DNA of 56,914 bases from an uncultured bacterium (GCA_946548895.1 CAMNQF010000016.1:1-56914); one strand, 5' to 3'. Shown: positions 38,282 through 46,908, counted from the stretch's first letter. Translations and numbers: made by a program. Notes: generated by a model not told the origin, from the sequence alone.

Positions 38282-38327
38282 GAGTTGGCCGCCTTTCACA
38301 GTGACATATGGTGCGGGACCGCCACAT

Positions 38328-38356
38328 ATTATAGTACGTTCCCGGAATTTTTGCAA
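38328..38356 (-). promoter_or_regulatory. Promoter of the GT4-csaB-GT operon
   Basis: Minus-strand TTGCAA (38351-38356), 17 bp, TATAAT (38328-38333). Confidence 0.82.
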
Positions 38357-38482
38357 GACGCCGCCGGAGAAAGGGCTTGCCAACGGCGGCGGGATAGGCT
38401 ACAATGGAGCCTGCGGGCCGGGGGCCCGTAGCCAGTATACAGACAAATTCCTCCCAGGTCAAGGGAGAAGGGAGGCATTCCT

Positions 38483-39049
38483 ATGCCGGAAGCGATTCAG
38501 CGGCTGGACCAGCAGGCGCTGGTGTGGATTGCGGAGCACCTGCGCTGCGGCCTGCTGAACCCCGTGGTGGAGTTCTACACCCGGCTGGGCAACACAGGGC
38601 TGCTGTTCATCGGGCTGGCCCTGCTGATGCTGTGTTTCAAGCGCACCCGGCGGGCGGGGGCGTCGGCCCTGTGCGCCATGCTCATCGGGCTCGTCGTGGT
38701 CAACTTCACCATAAAGCCCCTGGTGTCCCGGCCCAGGCCCTGGTTGGTCATTGAGAATTTCGCCAGCCTGGTGGAGGAGCACGACCCCAACTCCTTCCCG
38801 TCGGGCCACACCAACGCCGCCTTTGCCTTTGCCCTTGCGGTGTGGGCCGCCGCGCCGGAGCGGTGGATGAAAATCGCGGCGGTGGCCGCGGCGGCGCTCA
38901 TGGGCCTGTCCCGGCTGTACGTAGGGGTCCACTTCCCCAGCGACGTGCTGGCGGGAGCCGTGATCGGCTCCCTGTGCGGGCTGCTGGGGGCGTGGGTGGT
39001 CAAAAAGGCGTGGGAGCGGATTCCGCGCCGTCTGCAAGGGCCAGAATAA
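38483..39049 (+). CDS. PAP2-family membrane phosphatase
   Basis: A 188-residue integral membrane protein of the PAP2 superfamily with the three signature motifs KPLVSRPRP (about 77-85), SFPSGHT (about 104-110) and SRLYVGVHFPSD (about 143-154), among about five membrane helices. Such enzymes dephosphorylate undecaprenyl pyrophosphate or phosphatidic-type lipids on the outer face of the membrane. Undecaprenyl recycling would suit the wall-polymer genes next door. GGGAGG lies 8 bp before the ATG. Its last 50 bp overlap the 3' end of tcdA on the other strand. Confidence 0.88.
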   Translation: MPEAIQRLDQQALVWIAEHLRCGLLNPVVEFYTRLGNTGLLFIGLALLMLCFKRTRRAGASALCAMLIGLVVVNFTIKPLVSRPRPWLVIENFASLVEEHDPNSFPSGHTNAAFAFALAVWAAAPERWMKIAAVAAAALMGLSRLYVGVHFPSDVLAGAVIGSLCGLLGAWVVKKAWERIPRRLQGPE

Positions 39050-39737
39050 CCGCCTGGGCCAGCAGCAGCCCCGCCGCCGCCGGCACCCACATGGCGCTGG
39101 CGGGGATGGACCGCCGGCCGGGGGGCGGGGCCTCACCCCCCGCCTCGGCGCTGCGGGCGGGCTCAGGGGAGAACACCACTTGATGGTGGACGATGCCCCG
39201 TTTCCGCAGCTCCTTGCGCACCACCCGGGCCAGGGGACACCCCTCGGTCTGGGCGATGTCGGCGATGCGCAGCAGCTGGGCGTCCCGCTTGTTGCCGGTG
39301 CCCAGGGCGGAGATGATGGGGACGCCCCGGGCGTGGGCCGTCTCAATCAGGTCCAGCTTGCAGCTCACCAGGTCGATGGCGTCCACGATGTAGTCGTACT
39401 GCGCGGCGAAAAACCGGTCCCGGGTCTCCGCCTCGTACCGGGCGGCCACGGGGTGGAGCGCGCAGCCCGGAGCGATGTCCTGAAAGCGCAGGACGGCGGC
39501 CCGGGCTTTTTCCATGCCCACGGTGGACCGCAGGGCGGCGGCCTGGCGGTTCAGGTTGCTCACCGAAACCGTGTCCTGGTCCACCAGGGTGAGCTCCCCC
39601 ACCCCGGAGCGGCACAGGGCCTCGGCGCACCAGCTCCCCACGCCGCCCAGGCCGAACACGGCCACGTGGCTGGCCCGGAGCCGCTCCATGGCCGGGGCGC
39701 CCAGCAGCATCTGGGTGCGGATGAACGGATCTTCCAT
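39000..39737 (-). CDS. tcdA: tRNA threonylcarbamoyladenosine dehydratase
   Basis: A 245-residue E1-like enzyme (TcdA/CsdL/YgdL) that cyclises t6A in tRNA using ATP. It has VAVFGLGGVGSWCAEALCRSG (nucleotide-binding loop), NLNRQAAAL, DAIDLVSCKLDLIE, ISALGTGNKRDAQLL and the C-terminal VVFSPEPARSAE and MWVPAAAGLLLAQAVI. AAGGAGG lies before the ATG at 39737. It is downstream of the foldase gene, after a terminator, and its 3' end overlaps the converging PAP2 gene by 50 bp. Confidence 0.93.
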   Translation of the reverse strand: MEDPFIRTQMLLGAPAMERLRASHVAVFGLGGVGSWCAEALCRSGVGELTLVDQDTVSVSNLNRQAAALRSTVGMEKARAAVLRFQDIAPGCALHPVAARYEAETRDRFFAAQYDYIVDAIDLVSCKLDLIETAHARGVPIISALGTGNKRDAQLLRIADIAQTEGCPLARVVRKELRKRGIVHHQVVFSPEPARSAEAGGEAPPPGRRSIPASAMWVPAAAGLLLAQAVILALADGAESAPTPF

Positions 39738-39756
39738 CTGAAATGCCTCCTTGTGT

Positions 39757-39790
39757 GGAAAAAGGGGCCGGACTGGTGTCCGGCCCCTTT
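39757..39790 (-). terminator. Terminator of the foldase gene
   Basis: Minus-strand AAAGGGGCCGGA / TCCGGCCCCTTT, loop CACCAG, then TTTTTCC. Confidence 0.9.
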
Positions 39791-39800
39791 CATGCGCTGG

Positions 39801-41360
39801 TTACTTGCCGAGATAGTCCGCGCCGCCGGCCAGGGCGGTGGGGAAAGCGGAGGAGAGCTCCTCAATCCAGGCCTCCTGGGCCTCGCTGCCCAGGGCGCTG
39901 CGGACGCTGCTCTTCCAGATGGGCTCGTTCTCGCCCACATAGTACATCAGGTGGTAGCCCCAGTACTGGTTGCTGTCGTTTTCGGCGGCGCTGTGCTGGA
40001 TGATGCCCACGTCGCCGGGCTGGCGGCCGTCCTCATAGACCCAGTTCAGGAACTCGGGGACCAGGGTGGTGTTGGTGCTGGCGATCCGGCTGTACAGGCC
40101 GCCGGTGGTGCCGTTGCCGTCGTCGGACTTCTCGTTGGCCAGTGCGGCGAAGGCGTCCTCGGTTTTGGCGCCGGCCTCGTACTCGGCCTGGATGGAGTCA
40201 ATCTTCTCCTTGGCGGCGGCCCAGGCCTCGTCGGTGGGGGCCACGGCGTGGCCGTCCTCGTCGGTGGTGGTGTCGGCCAGGATGGCGATGTGGCGCACGT
40301 CCCGGGTGGGCTCCTCGTCGCGGTAGCGGTCATGGAAGAAGATGGCGTAGTAGCCGTTGTCCGTCTCCACCATCTCGGCGCCTTCTTTGGGCAGCTTCAG
40401 CAGCTGGGCGCTGTACTCCTGGTTGATGGAGCCGGTGCCTACGGTTTTGACATGATCGCCGGAGCTGGTGGGGCTGAAGTGCTCCTTCAGGTGGGACACC
40501 GCCTCGCCCTCCTTGAACTCGGCCACGGCGTCCTCGGCGTTCTTCTTGGCGTCGGCCTTCACGTCGTCCTTCAGCTTCTGGAGGGCATCCTCCGCCAGCT
40601 CGTTGCCTTCCTCGTCCTTGGTGTTCACGGTGGGGATCTGGAAATAGAGGTAGGAGTATTCAATGGTGTCCAGGCCGTCGGTATGCTCCTTGTAATAGGC
40701 CTCCAGCTCGTCCGCGGTGAAGCTGTCAAACAGCTCGTTGGCGTTATCGGTGGCCACCAGGCTGGCCATCAGGTAGCGGGTGGTGAGCTTCTCATAGATG
40801 CCGGCGGTCATATAGGGGCCGAAGTTGGCGCGGAGATAGGCCGCGTAGCTGTACCCGCTGGAAGCGGCGGAGGACTTCATGTTTTCCACGGCGGCGGCCA
40901 GGTCATCCTTGACCTCGGCCTCGGTGTGGCCCTGCTTCACGGCCTCCTCCGCCAGGGCCAGGTGCTGCTGGGCGTTGGTCAGGGCGGTCTCCAGGAAGTA
41001 GTCCCGGTAGGTGACGCCGTTGGCCTCGTCATAGAACTGGTCCTCGTCGGACTTGGTGGTGTCAAAGCCGTAGTAGGCGCTGAGGTAGGGGTTGGCATAG
41101 CTGCTGCGGGCGTTCTGGTAATAGAAGCTCAACTCGGCGGTGGTCAGGGTCTCCCCGCCCACGGTGGCGGCGGCGGCCCGGCCCTGGAAAAAGCCGGAGC
41201 GCCACACCAGCAGGGCGATCACCAGGACCGCGATGACGGCGGCGGTGACGGCGTAGATAATGGTTTGGCGCTTATGGGCGGCCTGCTCCTGCTGGGCCTT
41301 GGCGGCCTTGGGGTCGGGACCGGCGCCCTGGCGCTGCTTTTTCTCTCTGGATGCGCTCAT
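39801..41360 (-). CDS. Membrane-anchored PrsA/SurA-like peptidyl-prolyl isomerase
   Basis: A 519-residue foldase. A basic cytoplasmic tail (1-31) leads to one membrane segment (about 33-54), then an extracellular helical chaperone region starting with VGGETLTTAELSFYYQN, and a parvulin-type rotamase domain (about 345-440: TRDVRHIAILADTTT, then AAKEKIDSIQAEYEAG and FAALANEKSDDG). No lipobox is seen, so it is held by the transmembrane helix instead of a lipid. It would help secreted proteins fold. Strong promoter at 41480-41508 and a terminator after it make it a single-gene unit. Confidence 0.85.
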   Translation of the reverse strand: MSASREKKQRQGAGPDPKAAKAQQEQAAHKRQTIIYAVTAAVIAVLVIALLVWRSGFFQGRAAAATVGGETLTTAELSFYYQNARSSYANPYLSAYYGFDTTKSDEDQFYDEANGVTYRDYFLETALTNAQQHLALAEEAVKQGHTEAEVKDDLAAAVENMKSSAASSGYSYAAYLRANFGPYMTAGIYEKLTTRYLMASLVATDNANELFDSFTADELEAYYKEHTDGLDTIEYSYLYFQIPTVNTKDEEGNELAEDALQKLKDDVKADAKKNAEDAVAEFKEGEAVSHLKEHFSPTSSGDHVKTVGTGSINQEYSAQLLKLPKEGAEMVETDNGYYAIFFHDRYRDEEPTRDVRHIAILADTTTDEDGHAVAPTDEAWAAAKEKIDSIQAEYEAGAKTEDAFAALANEKSDDGNGTTGGLYSRIASTNTTLVPEFLNWVYEDGRQPGDVGIIQHSAAENDSNQYWGYHLMYYVGENEPIWKSSVRSALGSEAQEAWIEELSSAFPTALAGGADYLGK

Positions 41361-41479
41361 GGTATATCAATCCTCTCAGTATTCGTGTAGTGGCGGCGGG
41401 CCGGGAGGCCCGCCCGCTCCCGGCGGTTCTGGCTGCGTTTCACCCGAAAAAACACAGCTCCCGCAGGGCGCCGCCTGCT

Positions 41480-41508
41480 ATTATAGCATGGCAAAACGGC
41501 CGTTGCAA
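41480..41508 (-). promoter_or_regulatory. Promoter of the foldase gene
   Basis: Minus-strand TTGCAA (41503-41508), 17 bp, TATAAT (41480-41485). Confidence 0.82.
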
Positions 41509-41620
41509 GGCTAAAATGGCCTGTCGATGAAAATTCACAAATAGAAAAGCAGACGGAAGGGCCGCGGCCCCTCCGCCTGATGTGGCAAAAAGAACCCCCG
41601 CCGTGGCCGTGCCGCCCCAT

Positions 41621-41790
41621 TAAAAACCTGCACAAAAATGCAGGTGGGTCGCCTCCGCTTGGCTTTACCGCTTCCAACGTCCAGGTGCCTCCGAAGAGGG
41701 CCGGGAGGCCTGCGAACCGCCGCGCGAGTGGAGCGTCCCGTTTTAAAAATGTGGGTTTTAACAGGGCAGGTTCACGTAGTTAGAACCCGG
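41621..41790 (-). ncRNA. Structured small RNA, probably 6S RNA
   Basis: The 600-bp gap between the foldase and DUF1292 genes holds, on the minus strand, a self-contained RNA-like unit of about 170 nt ending in an intrinsic terminator (ACCTGCA / TGCAGGT then TTTTTA, 41621-41645). Its ends can pair (TTCTAAC near 41780 with GTTGGAA near 41672), leaving a large asymmetric bubble flanked by CCCTGTTAAAACC and TTTTAAAACGGGACGCTCC, and an inner hairpin GCCTCC / GGAGGC. Size, closed ends and open middle are those of 6S RNA, which binds RNA polymerase in stationary phase. I see no consensus promoter. The call rests on fold and resemblance, not a search. Confidence 0.55.
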
Positions 41791-41810
41791 CAGGGGTAAA
41801 AAATAAATGC

Positions 41811-41965
41811 GTCCGAACCGTCGTGAGCAGCGCGGATGGAGCGGAGCGAGGGCAGAAGCCCAGCTTCCGCGCAGCGGAAGCGGATTTTGTCCGAGTCGAA
41901 GCGAAGCCGCGCGTCGCGAACAGGTGAGGCGTAGATGCGTGCCGTCCGAACCGTCGCGAACAGCG
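41811..41965 (+). repeat. Direct repeats flanking repeat family 2 copy A
   Basis: A 22-bp segment beginning GTCCGAACCGTCG occurs at 41811-41832 and 41944-41965 with two mismatches, 133 bp apart, bracketing copy A. This may mark duplication of a target site or an internal tandem unit. Confidence 0.7.
41833..41907 (+). repeat. Structured intergenic repeat family 2, copy A
   Basis: CGGATGGAGCGGAGCGAGG, then a hairpin with inner arms GCTTCCGC / GCGGAAGC and outer GGGCAGAA / TTTTGTCC, then GAGTCGAAGCGAAGC. It matches copy B (27546-27622) along its length with compensating changes in the inner stem. It adjoins the 6S-like RNA and DUF1292 genes. Confidence 0.8.
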
Positions 41966-41968
41966 GGC

Positions 41969-42253
41969 TTACTCCTCATCCTCCTCGTCCGCGAACAGCT
42001 CCTCCATGAACTGCTCGTACACGGCGTTGAGCTCCTGCTCGTCGTCGATGTCGGCCAGCAGCTGCTCGCCGTCCTGCACAATGACCTTTAAGAGGATCAT
42101 GCCGAAGTCCTCGTCGTCCTCGTCCATGTCGGCGGGGACGAACGCCATATAGTCCTGGCCGTTATACTCCAGGGTGCCCAGATGCTCCAATTCAAATTCA
42201 TTGCCCTCGTCGTCGGTGACCGACACGAAATCCGGGCCGTACTCCTCGCTCAT
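41969..42253 (-). CDS. DUF1292-type acidic protein
   Basis: A 94-residue, strongly acidic protein of the DUF1292 (YrzB-like) family: FVSVTDDEGNEFELEHLGTLEYNGQDYMAFVP, a short acidic loop, MILLKVIVQDGEQLLADIDDEQELNAVYEQF and an Asp/Glu-rich tail. In many Firmicutes it accompanies mreB/ruvX-like genes and has no assigned role. GGAAGGGGG precedes the ATG at 42253. It is a lone gene here. Confidence 0.85.
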   Translation of the reverse strand: MSEEYGPDFVSVTDDEGNEFELEHLGTLEYNGQDYMAFVPADMDEDDEDFGMILLKVIVQDGEQLLADIDDEQELNAVYEQFMEELFADEEDEE

Positions 42254-42396
42254 GGCCGCGATCCCCCTTCCTGCGGCGCGCTCCGCCGCCTACGCCCCTA
42301 TTGTAACGGGTGCCGCGGAAAATTGCAAGAGGGAATGAAAAATTTTCACAGGAAAATGGCGTCGGGCCCTGGCGGTTCCCGTCGTTCCGCCCAGGG

Positions 42397-42425
42397 TGGA
42401 CAAATCAGTTTCAACGTGGTATAAT
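42397..42425 (+). promoter_or_regulatory. Promoter of the class A PBP gene
   Basis: TGGACA (42397-42402), 17 bp, TATAAT (42420-42425). Confidence 0.8.
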
Positions 42426-42525
42426 AACCCGGAATCGCGCTGTGCGCGGGGGCCTGCGCCCCGGGAGAGAGGGACCCGGACCGTCCCGCCAGGGATGGGT
42501 TTAACACATCGGAGGGATCTCAATT

Positions 42526-45369
42526 ATGGCAGATATAAACCAAAACCACGCCCCCGAGCGCCGTGAGCCCCAGGGCGGCGGCCAGGCCCGGCCAAAGCGC
42601 AAGCGCCGCCGCCGGCCCATTGTGCTGACCATCCTCATCCGCCTGCTCCAGGCTGTCGGGACGCTGCTGCTGATCGGCGTCATCACCGGCTGCTTCATGG
42701 CCTGCTTCGCCGTGGTCTACGTGCGCACGGCGGTGATGCCCAGGACCTACATGAACCTGGACGACTACACCATGGATGAGAACTCGGTGATCTACTACAA
42801 GGACAAGGACACCGGCGGCCTGGTGGAGCTCCAGACCCTGGAGGGCAAGGAGAACCGGGAGATCATTCGGTACGAGGACATCCCGGAGGACCTGATCAAC
42901 GCCTTCATCGCCGTGGAGGACAAGCGCTTCCCCACCCACCACGGGGTGGACTGGGGGCGCACCGCGTCGGGCCTGCTGCGCCTGTTCACCGGCGGCAACA
43001 TCCAGGGCGGCTCCACCATCACCCAGCAGCTCATCAAAAACCTGACCGAGTACGATGACATCACGGTTACCCGGAAGATTCTGGAGATTTTTACCGCTCT
43101 GGAGCTGGAGAACAACTACAAAAAGGAGGATATCCTCACCACATACATGAACTATATCTTCCTGGGCAACAAGTGCTACGGGGTGCAGGCGGCCGCCAAA
43201 TTCTACTTCGGCAAGGACGTGTGGGACCTGTCCCTGGCCGAGTGCGCCAGCTTGGCGGGCATCACCAACAACCCGTCCCTCTACGCCCCCTACGGCACGG
43301 TGGAGGTGGTGCGCTATCGGTGCCAGAACCCGGAGTGCAGGCTGTATTCCTTCACCAAGGACCCGGTGTGCGAGTACTGCGGTGCGGCGAACTCCTATGA
43401 CAACGGTTCGGTGTGGACCAACCGGGAGTATAACAAGGCCCGGCAGGAGACGATTCTCAGGCTGATGGCCGACCCGGAGATCTCCCCCAACGGGGCCTAT
43501 ATCACAGAGGCGGAGCGGGACGCCGCCATCGCCGAGCCCCTGGTGTTCCAGCGGGACCGGCAGGACGCCCCGGAGGACCCGGAAAACCCGGACCAGGCCG
43601 CGGACAGCAAGCCCTCCACCGTCTATTCCTGGTACGTGGAGGCGGTGATCGACGAGGCCATTGAGATGATGAAGGAGACCTATCAGATCAACGACAAGGC
43701 GGCCTCCCAGCGGGTGTTCAGTGGCGGCCTGTCCATTGTGTGCGCCTATGATCCCACCGTTCAGGCGGCGGTGGACACCGTGTTCAACAACCGGGAGAAC
43801 CTGGACCAGGTGTCCAAGCGGACGGGACAGCGGCTCATGTCCGCCATCTCGGTGGTGGACAACGGGAGCGGCCTGGTGGTGGCCATGGGCAGCACCGAGG
43901 AAAAGACGGTGAACCGGGGCTGGAACACGCCGGTGGACACCAAGCGCCAGCCCGGCTCCTCCATCAAGCCCCTGTCGGTGTACTCCCCGGCCATTGACAT
44001 GGGGCTTATCACCCCCGCCACCATCATCGACGACAGCCCCCAGGAGCTGAACGGCAAGCCCTGGCCGGTGAACGTCACCCCCACCTACAAGGGTTTGACC
44101 ACCGTGCTGGACGGCGTGACCAACTCGCTGAACACGGTGGCGGTGCGGGTGCTCCAGCAGGTGACGCCCCAGGCGTCCTACGATTTCATGGTGGACCGGT
44201 ACGGCTTCACCTCCATGGTGCCCTATTGGGAGACCTCCACCGGCCAGATCAAATCGGACATTGAGTTGAGCCCCCTGGCCATGGGCGGCCTGACCAAGGG
44301 CGTGTCCACCTTCGAAATGGCGGCGGCCTTCGCCTCCTTCCCCCGGGACGGCGCTTTCACCAAAGCCACCACCGTGCTGGAGATCCGGGACTCCAAGGGC
44401 CACGTCGTGCTGGAAAACGACACGGCGCCCAATTTCATTATGCAGCCCAAGACCGCCTATTATATCAACGCCCTGCTGACCAACGCCGTCACCTCGGGCA
44501 CCGGCACCGGCGCCCGCATCTCCGGCCAGACCGTGGCGGGCAAGACGGGTACCACCAGCGACACCTATGACTACTGGTTCTGCGGCTACACCTCCTACTA
44601 TACCGGGGCCGTCTGGACGGGCTATCCCAACAGCGAGGTCATCAACTACAACTACCACAACCCGTCGGTGGACCTGTGGCAGAAGGTGATGTCCATCCTC
44701 CACGAGGGGAAGGAGAACGCGGCCTTCACCGTGCCGGGCACCCTGAATTCCTACTCCATCTGCCGGGACTGCGGCAACAAGGCCCTGGCGGAGTGCGAGA
44801 ACGATATCCGGGGCAGCCGGGTGCAGACCTTCCGGCTGTTTCCCGAGGACGCCCCCCAGGAGTACTGCGACTGCCACAAGCCGGTGAAGATCTGCGTGGA
44901 CAGCCCCATCCTCAACGCCGACGGGGAGGCCACCGGCCGCTACCACCTGGCGGGGGAGTTCTGCCCGGAGGAGACGGTCAAGACGGTGTATATGGTGGAC
45001 TTCCAGCGGGAAGTGCCCTCCTCCGTCCGGGTGGGGGACTCCAACGCCCTGCTGGGCTGGTACGACACCCTGGAGCACCCCCAGTGCGACGTCCACACGG
45101 ACGAGCCGGCGCCCTCGGACCCGGAGCCCTCGGACAGCCCCGAGGTGCCGCCCACCGACTGGCCCTTCCTGCCCCCCGAGCCGACGGACAGCCCCATCGT
45201 CCCGCCCACGGCGGAGCCCTGGCCCACCACGGAGCCCTACCCCACCTTTGATCCCCTGCCCCCGGAGCCCACCTTCAGCCCCATCCCCGTGGACCCGGAC
45301 CCCGGACAGACCTTTATCCCCGCCGGAGGGGACGAGGACTTCCCAAAGCCCAGCTGGCTGCTGTCCTGA
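42526..45369 (+). CDS. Class A penicillin-binding protein (PBP1A type)
   Basis: A 947-residue bifunctional peptidoglycan synthase. A basic N-terminus and membrane segment (about 30-66) precede the GT51 glycosyltransferase (AVEDKRFPTHHGVDWGRTASG with the catalytic Glu, GGSTITQQLIKN), then the transpeptidase with SSIK (near 480), SLN (near 536) and KTGTTSD (near 673). Two unusual parts: a Cys4 insert near 264-286 (C-x4-C ... C-x2-C, RCQNPEC and CEYCG) inside or just after the GT51 domain, and Cys motifs near 744-790 (CRDCG, CDCHK). The last 100 residues are Pro/Ser/Thr/Asp-rich. GGAGGGATCT stands 8 bp before the ATG. A strong terminator follows. Confidence 0.93.
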   Translation: MADINQNHAPERREPQGGGQARPKRKRRRRPIVLTILIRLLQAVGTLLLIGVITGCFMACFAVVYVRTAVMPRTYMNLDDYTMDENSVIYYKDKDTGGLVELQTLEGKENREIIRYEDIPEDLINAFIAVEDKRFPTHHGVDWGRTASGLLRLFTGGNIQGGSTITQQLIKNLTEYDDITVTRKILEIFTALELENNYKKEDILTTYMNYIFLGNKCYGVQAAAKFYFGKDVWDLSLAECASLAGITNNPSLYAPYGTVEVVRYRCQNPECRLYSFTKDPVCEYCGAANSYDNGSVWTNREYNKARQETILRLMADPEISPNGAYITEAERDAAIAEPLVFQRDRQDAPEDPENPDQAADSKPSTVYSWYVEAVIDEAIEMMKETYQINDKAASQRVFSGGLSIVCAYDPTVQAAVDTVFNNRENLDQVSKRTGQRLMSAISVVDNGSGLVVAMGSTEEKTVNRGWNTPVDTKRQPGSSIKPLSVYSPAIDMGLITPATIIDDSPQELNGKPWPVNVTPTYKGLTTVLDGVTNSLNTVAVRVLQQVTPQASYDFMVDRYGFTSMVPYWETSTGQIKSDIELSPLAMGGLTKGVSTFEMAAAFASFPRDGAFTKATTVLEIRDSKGHVVLENDTAPNFIMQPKTAYYINALLTNAVTSGTGTGARISGQTVAGKTGTTSDTYDYWFCGYTSYYTGAVWTGYPNSEVINYNYHNPSVDLWQKVMSILHEGKENAAFTVPGTLNSYSICRDCGNKALAECENDIRGSRVQTFRLFPEDAPQEYCDCHKPVKICVDSPILNADGEATGRYHLAGEFCPEETVKTVYMVDFQREVPSSVRVGDSNALLGWYDTLEHPQCDVHTDEPAPSDPEPSDSPEVPPTDWPFLPPEPTDSPIVPPTAEPWPTTEPYPTFDPLPPEPTFSPIPVDPDPGQTFIPAGGDEDFPKPSWLLS

Positions 45370-45398
45370 GCGGGGCGGAGCCGGCCCCCGGCAATTCA

Positions 45399-45431
45399 AA
45401 CCGCCCGGCGGCGCTGCCGCCGGGCGGTTTT
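45399..45431 (+). terminator. Terminator of the PBP gene
   Basis: AACCGCCCGGCGGC / GCCGCCGGGCGGTT with loop GCT, then TT. Very stable stem, short T-run. Confidence 0.8.
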
Positions 45432-45519
45432 CCGGCTTTTCGGAGGCCTTTGCTTCATTCCGCTAAAGAAAGGGGCGCGGAAGGGAAAAGGTTTGGTGAA
45501 AAAGCAGGGAGACCGGCGA

Positions 45520-45548
45520 TTGATATCTGCCTAAAAATGTGGTATAGT
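45520..45548 (+). promoter_or_regulatory. Promoter of hom
   Basis: TTGATA (45520-45525), 17 bp, TATAGT (45543-45548). The leader contains a CGGGCCGC / GCGGCCCG hairpin (45600-45618) immediately before the Shine-Dalgarno. No T-box or lysine riboswitch is recognisable. Confidence 0.78.
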
Positions 45549-45637
45549 CTAAGAAATTTGGGTTCACAGGCGTTTTCCCGCCCGAAAAAGCAAAATCACC
45601 GGGCCGCGGCGCGGCCCGATGGGAGGAATGACTGGCA

Positions 45638-46852
45638 ATGGTAAATGTGGCAATCCTGGGCTTCGGCACCGTGGGCTCCGGCGTGGCCGAGGTGCTCACC
45701 GGCCATGAGAGCAGCATTGAGCGCAAGGCGGACGGGCTGATCCGTCTGAAATATATCCTGGACGTGCGGGATTTCCCCGGCAGCCCTTTTGAGGACCGCT
45801 TTGTGAAGGATTTCAGCGTCATTGAGAACGACCCCGAGGTGGACATCGTGGTGGAGACCATCGGCGGGGCCGCCATCGCCCTGGACTTCACCCGCCGGGC
45901 CCTGGAGGCGGGCAAGAGCGTGGTCACCTCCAACAAGGAGCTGGTGGCCACCCGGGGCTACGAGCTCACCCAGCTGGCCAGGCGGAAGGGCGTGTGCTAC
46001 CTCTTCGAGGCCAGCGTGGGAGGCGGCATCCCCATTATCCGGCCCCTGAGCCAGTGCCTGGCCGCCAATGAGATCCTGGAGATCTACGGCATTCTGAACG
46101 GCACCACCAACTATATCCTCACCCGGATGATCCGGGCGGGGCTCACCTTTGACGCGGCGCTGGCGGAGGCCCAGGAAAAGGGCTACGCCGAGCGGGACCC
46201 CTCCGCCGACGTGGAGGGCCACGATGCCTGCCGGAAGATCTGCATTCTGGCGGACATCGCCTTCGGGCGGCACATCAGCCCGGACCAGGTGCCCACCCAG
46301 GGCATCACCGGGGTCACTTTGGCGGACGTGGACTACGCCGAGAGCGCCGGCAAGAAGATCAAGCTGCTGGGCCGTGCCATCCGCCGGCAGGACGGCCGGG
46401 TGTGCGCCTATGTGGCCCCCCACCTGGTGGACCAGTCCGACCCGCTGGCCGGGGTTGAGGACGTGTTCAACGCCATTTCTGTCCGGGGGGACGCCATCGG
46501 CGACGTGATGTTCTACGGCCGGGGGGCGGGCAAGCTGCCCACCGCCTCCGCGGTGGTGGCGGATGTCATCGACGTGGCCCGGAACATGGGACACCGCAAG
46601 GCCCTGTCCTGGGAGCCCGGCGGGGAGGACGCCGCCTGCGGCACCCAGGGGCTGGAGAGCCGCTGGTATGTCCGGGCGGGGGCCGCTGCCGAGGAGCTGC
46701 GCGCCCGGTTCCCGGGCTGCAAGCTGCTGGCCCGCCGGGAGAGCGGCGGGGCGGAGTCCGCCTGTCTCACCGAGGGGGCCCTCACCCGGGAGGAGCTGGA
46801 GAAGAAGCTGGCAGGGCTGAAGGTGTCCAACGCCCTGCGGGTGCTGGATTAA
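45638..46852 (+). CDS. hom: Homoserine dehydrogenase
   Basis: A 404-residue NAD(P)-dependent enzyme reducing aspartate semialdehyde to homoserine, the branch toward threonine and methionine. Typical segments: NVAILGFGTVGSGVAEVL, VETIGG, SVVTSNKELVATRGYEL, FEASVGGGIPIIRPL, GILNGTTNYILTRM, GYAERDPSADVEGHDACRKICIL, FYGRGAGKLPTASAVVADV. The C-terminal ACT domain is short and degenerate (SRWYVRAGAAAEELRARF onward), so threonine feedback may be altered. GGGAGGA lies 10 bp before the ATG. It is followed 97 bp later by aspartate kinase, likely cotranscribed. Confidence 0.95.
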   Translation: MVNVAILGFGTVGSGVAEVLTGHESSIERKADGLIRLKYILDVRDFPGSPFEDRFVKDFSVIENDPEVDIVVETIGGAAIALDFTRRALEAGKSVVTSNKELVATRGYELTQLARRKGVCYLFEASVGGGIPIIRPLSQCLAANEILEIYGILNGTTNYILTRMIRAGLTFDAALAEAQEKGYAERDPSADVEGHDACRKICILADIAFGRHISPDQVPTQGITGVTLADVDYAESAGKKIKLLGRAIRRQDGRVCAYVAPHLVDQSDPLAGVEDVFNAISVRGDAIGDVMFYGRGAGKLPTASAVVADVIDVARNMGHRKALSWEPGGEDAACGTQGLESRWYVRAGAAAEELRARFPGCKLLARRESGGAESACLTEGALTREELEKKLAGLKVSNALRVLD

Positions 46853-46879
46853 GAAGCGCGGAGAAGCGGACAGCATAAA

Positions 46880-46908
46880 ATGGATTGCCGGGTCTGAGGC
46901 CCGGCAGT
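46880..46908. other. Hairpin between hom and lysC
   Basis: GGATTGCCGGG / CCCGGCAGTCC with loop TCTGAGG, no T-run. It may set relative mRNA levels in the hom-lysC unit. Confidence 0.55.

Noticed and set aside
45549-45637. T-box or lysine riboswitch before hom or lysC
   Set aside because: The leaders are short (about 80-100 nt) and lack the T-box sequence and the lysine aptamer core; only a simple GC hairpin is present.
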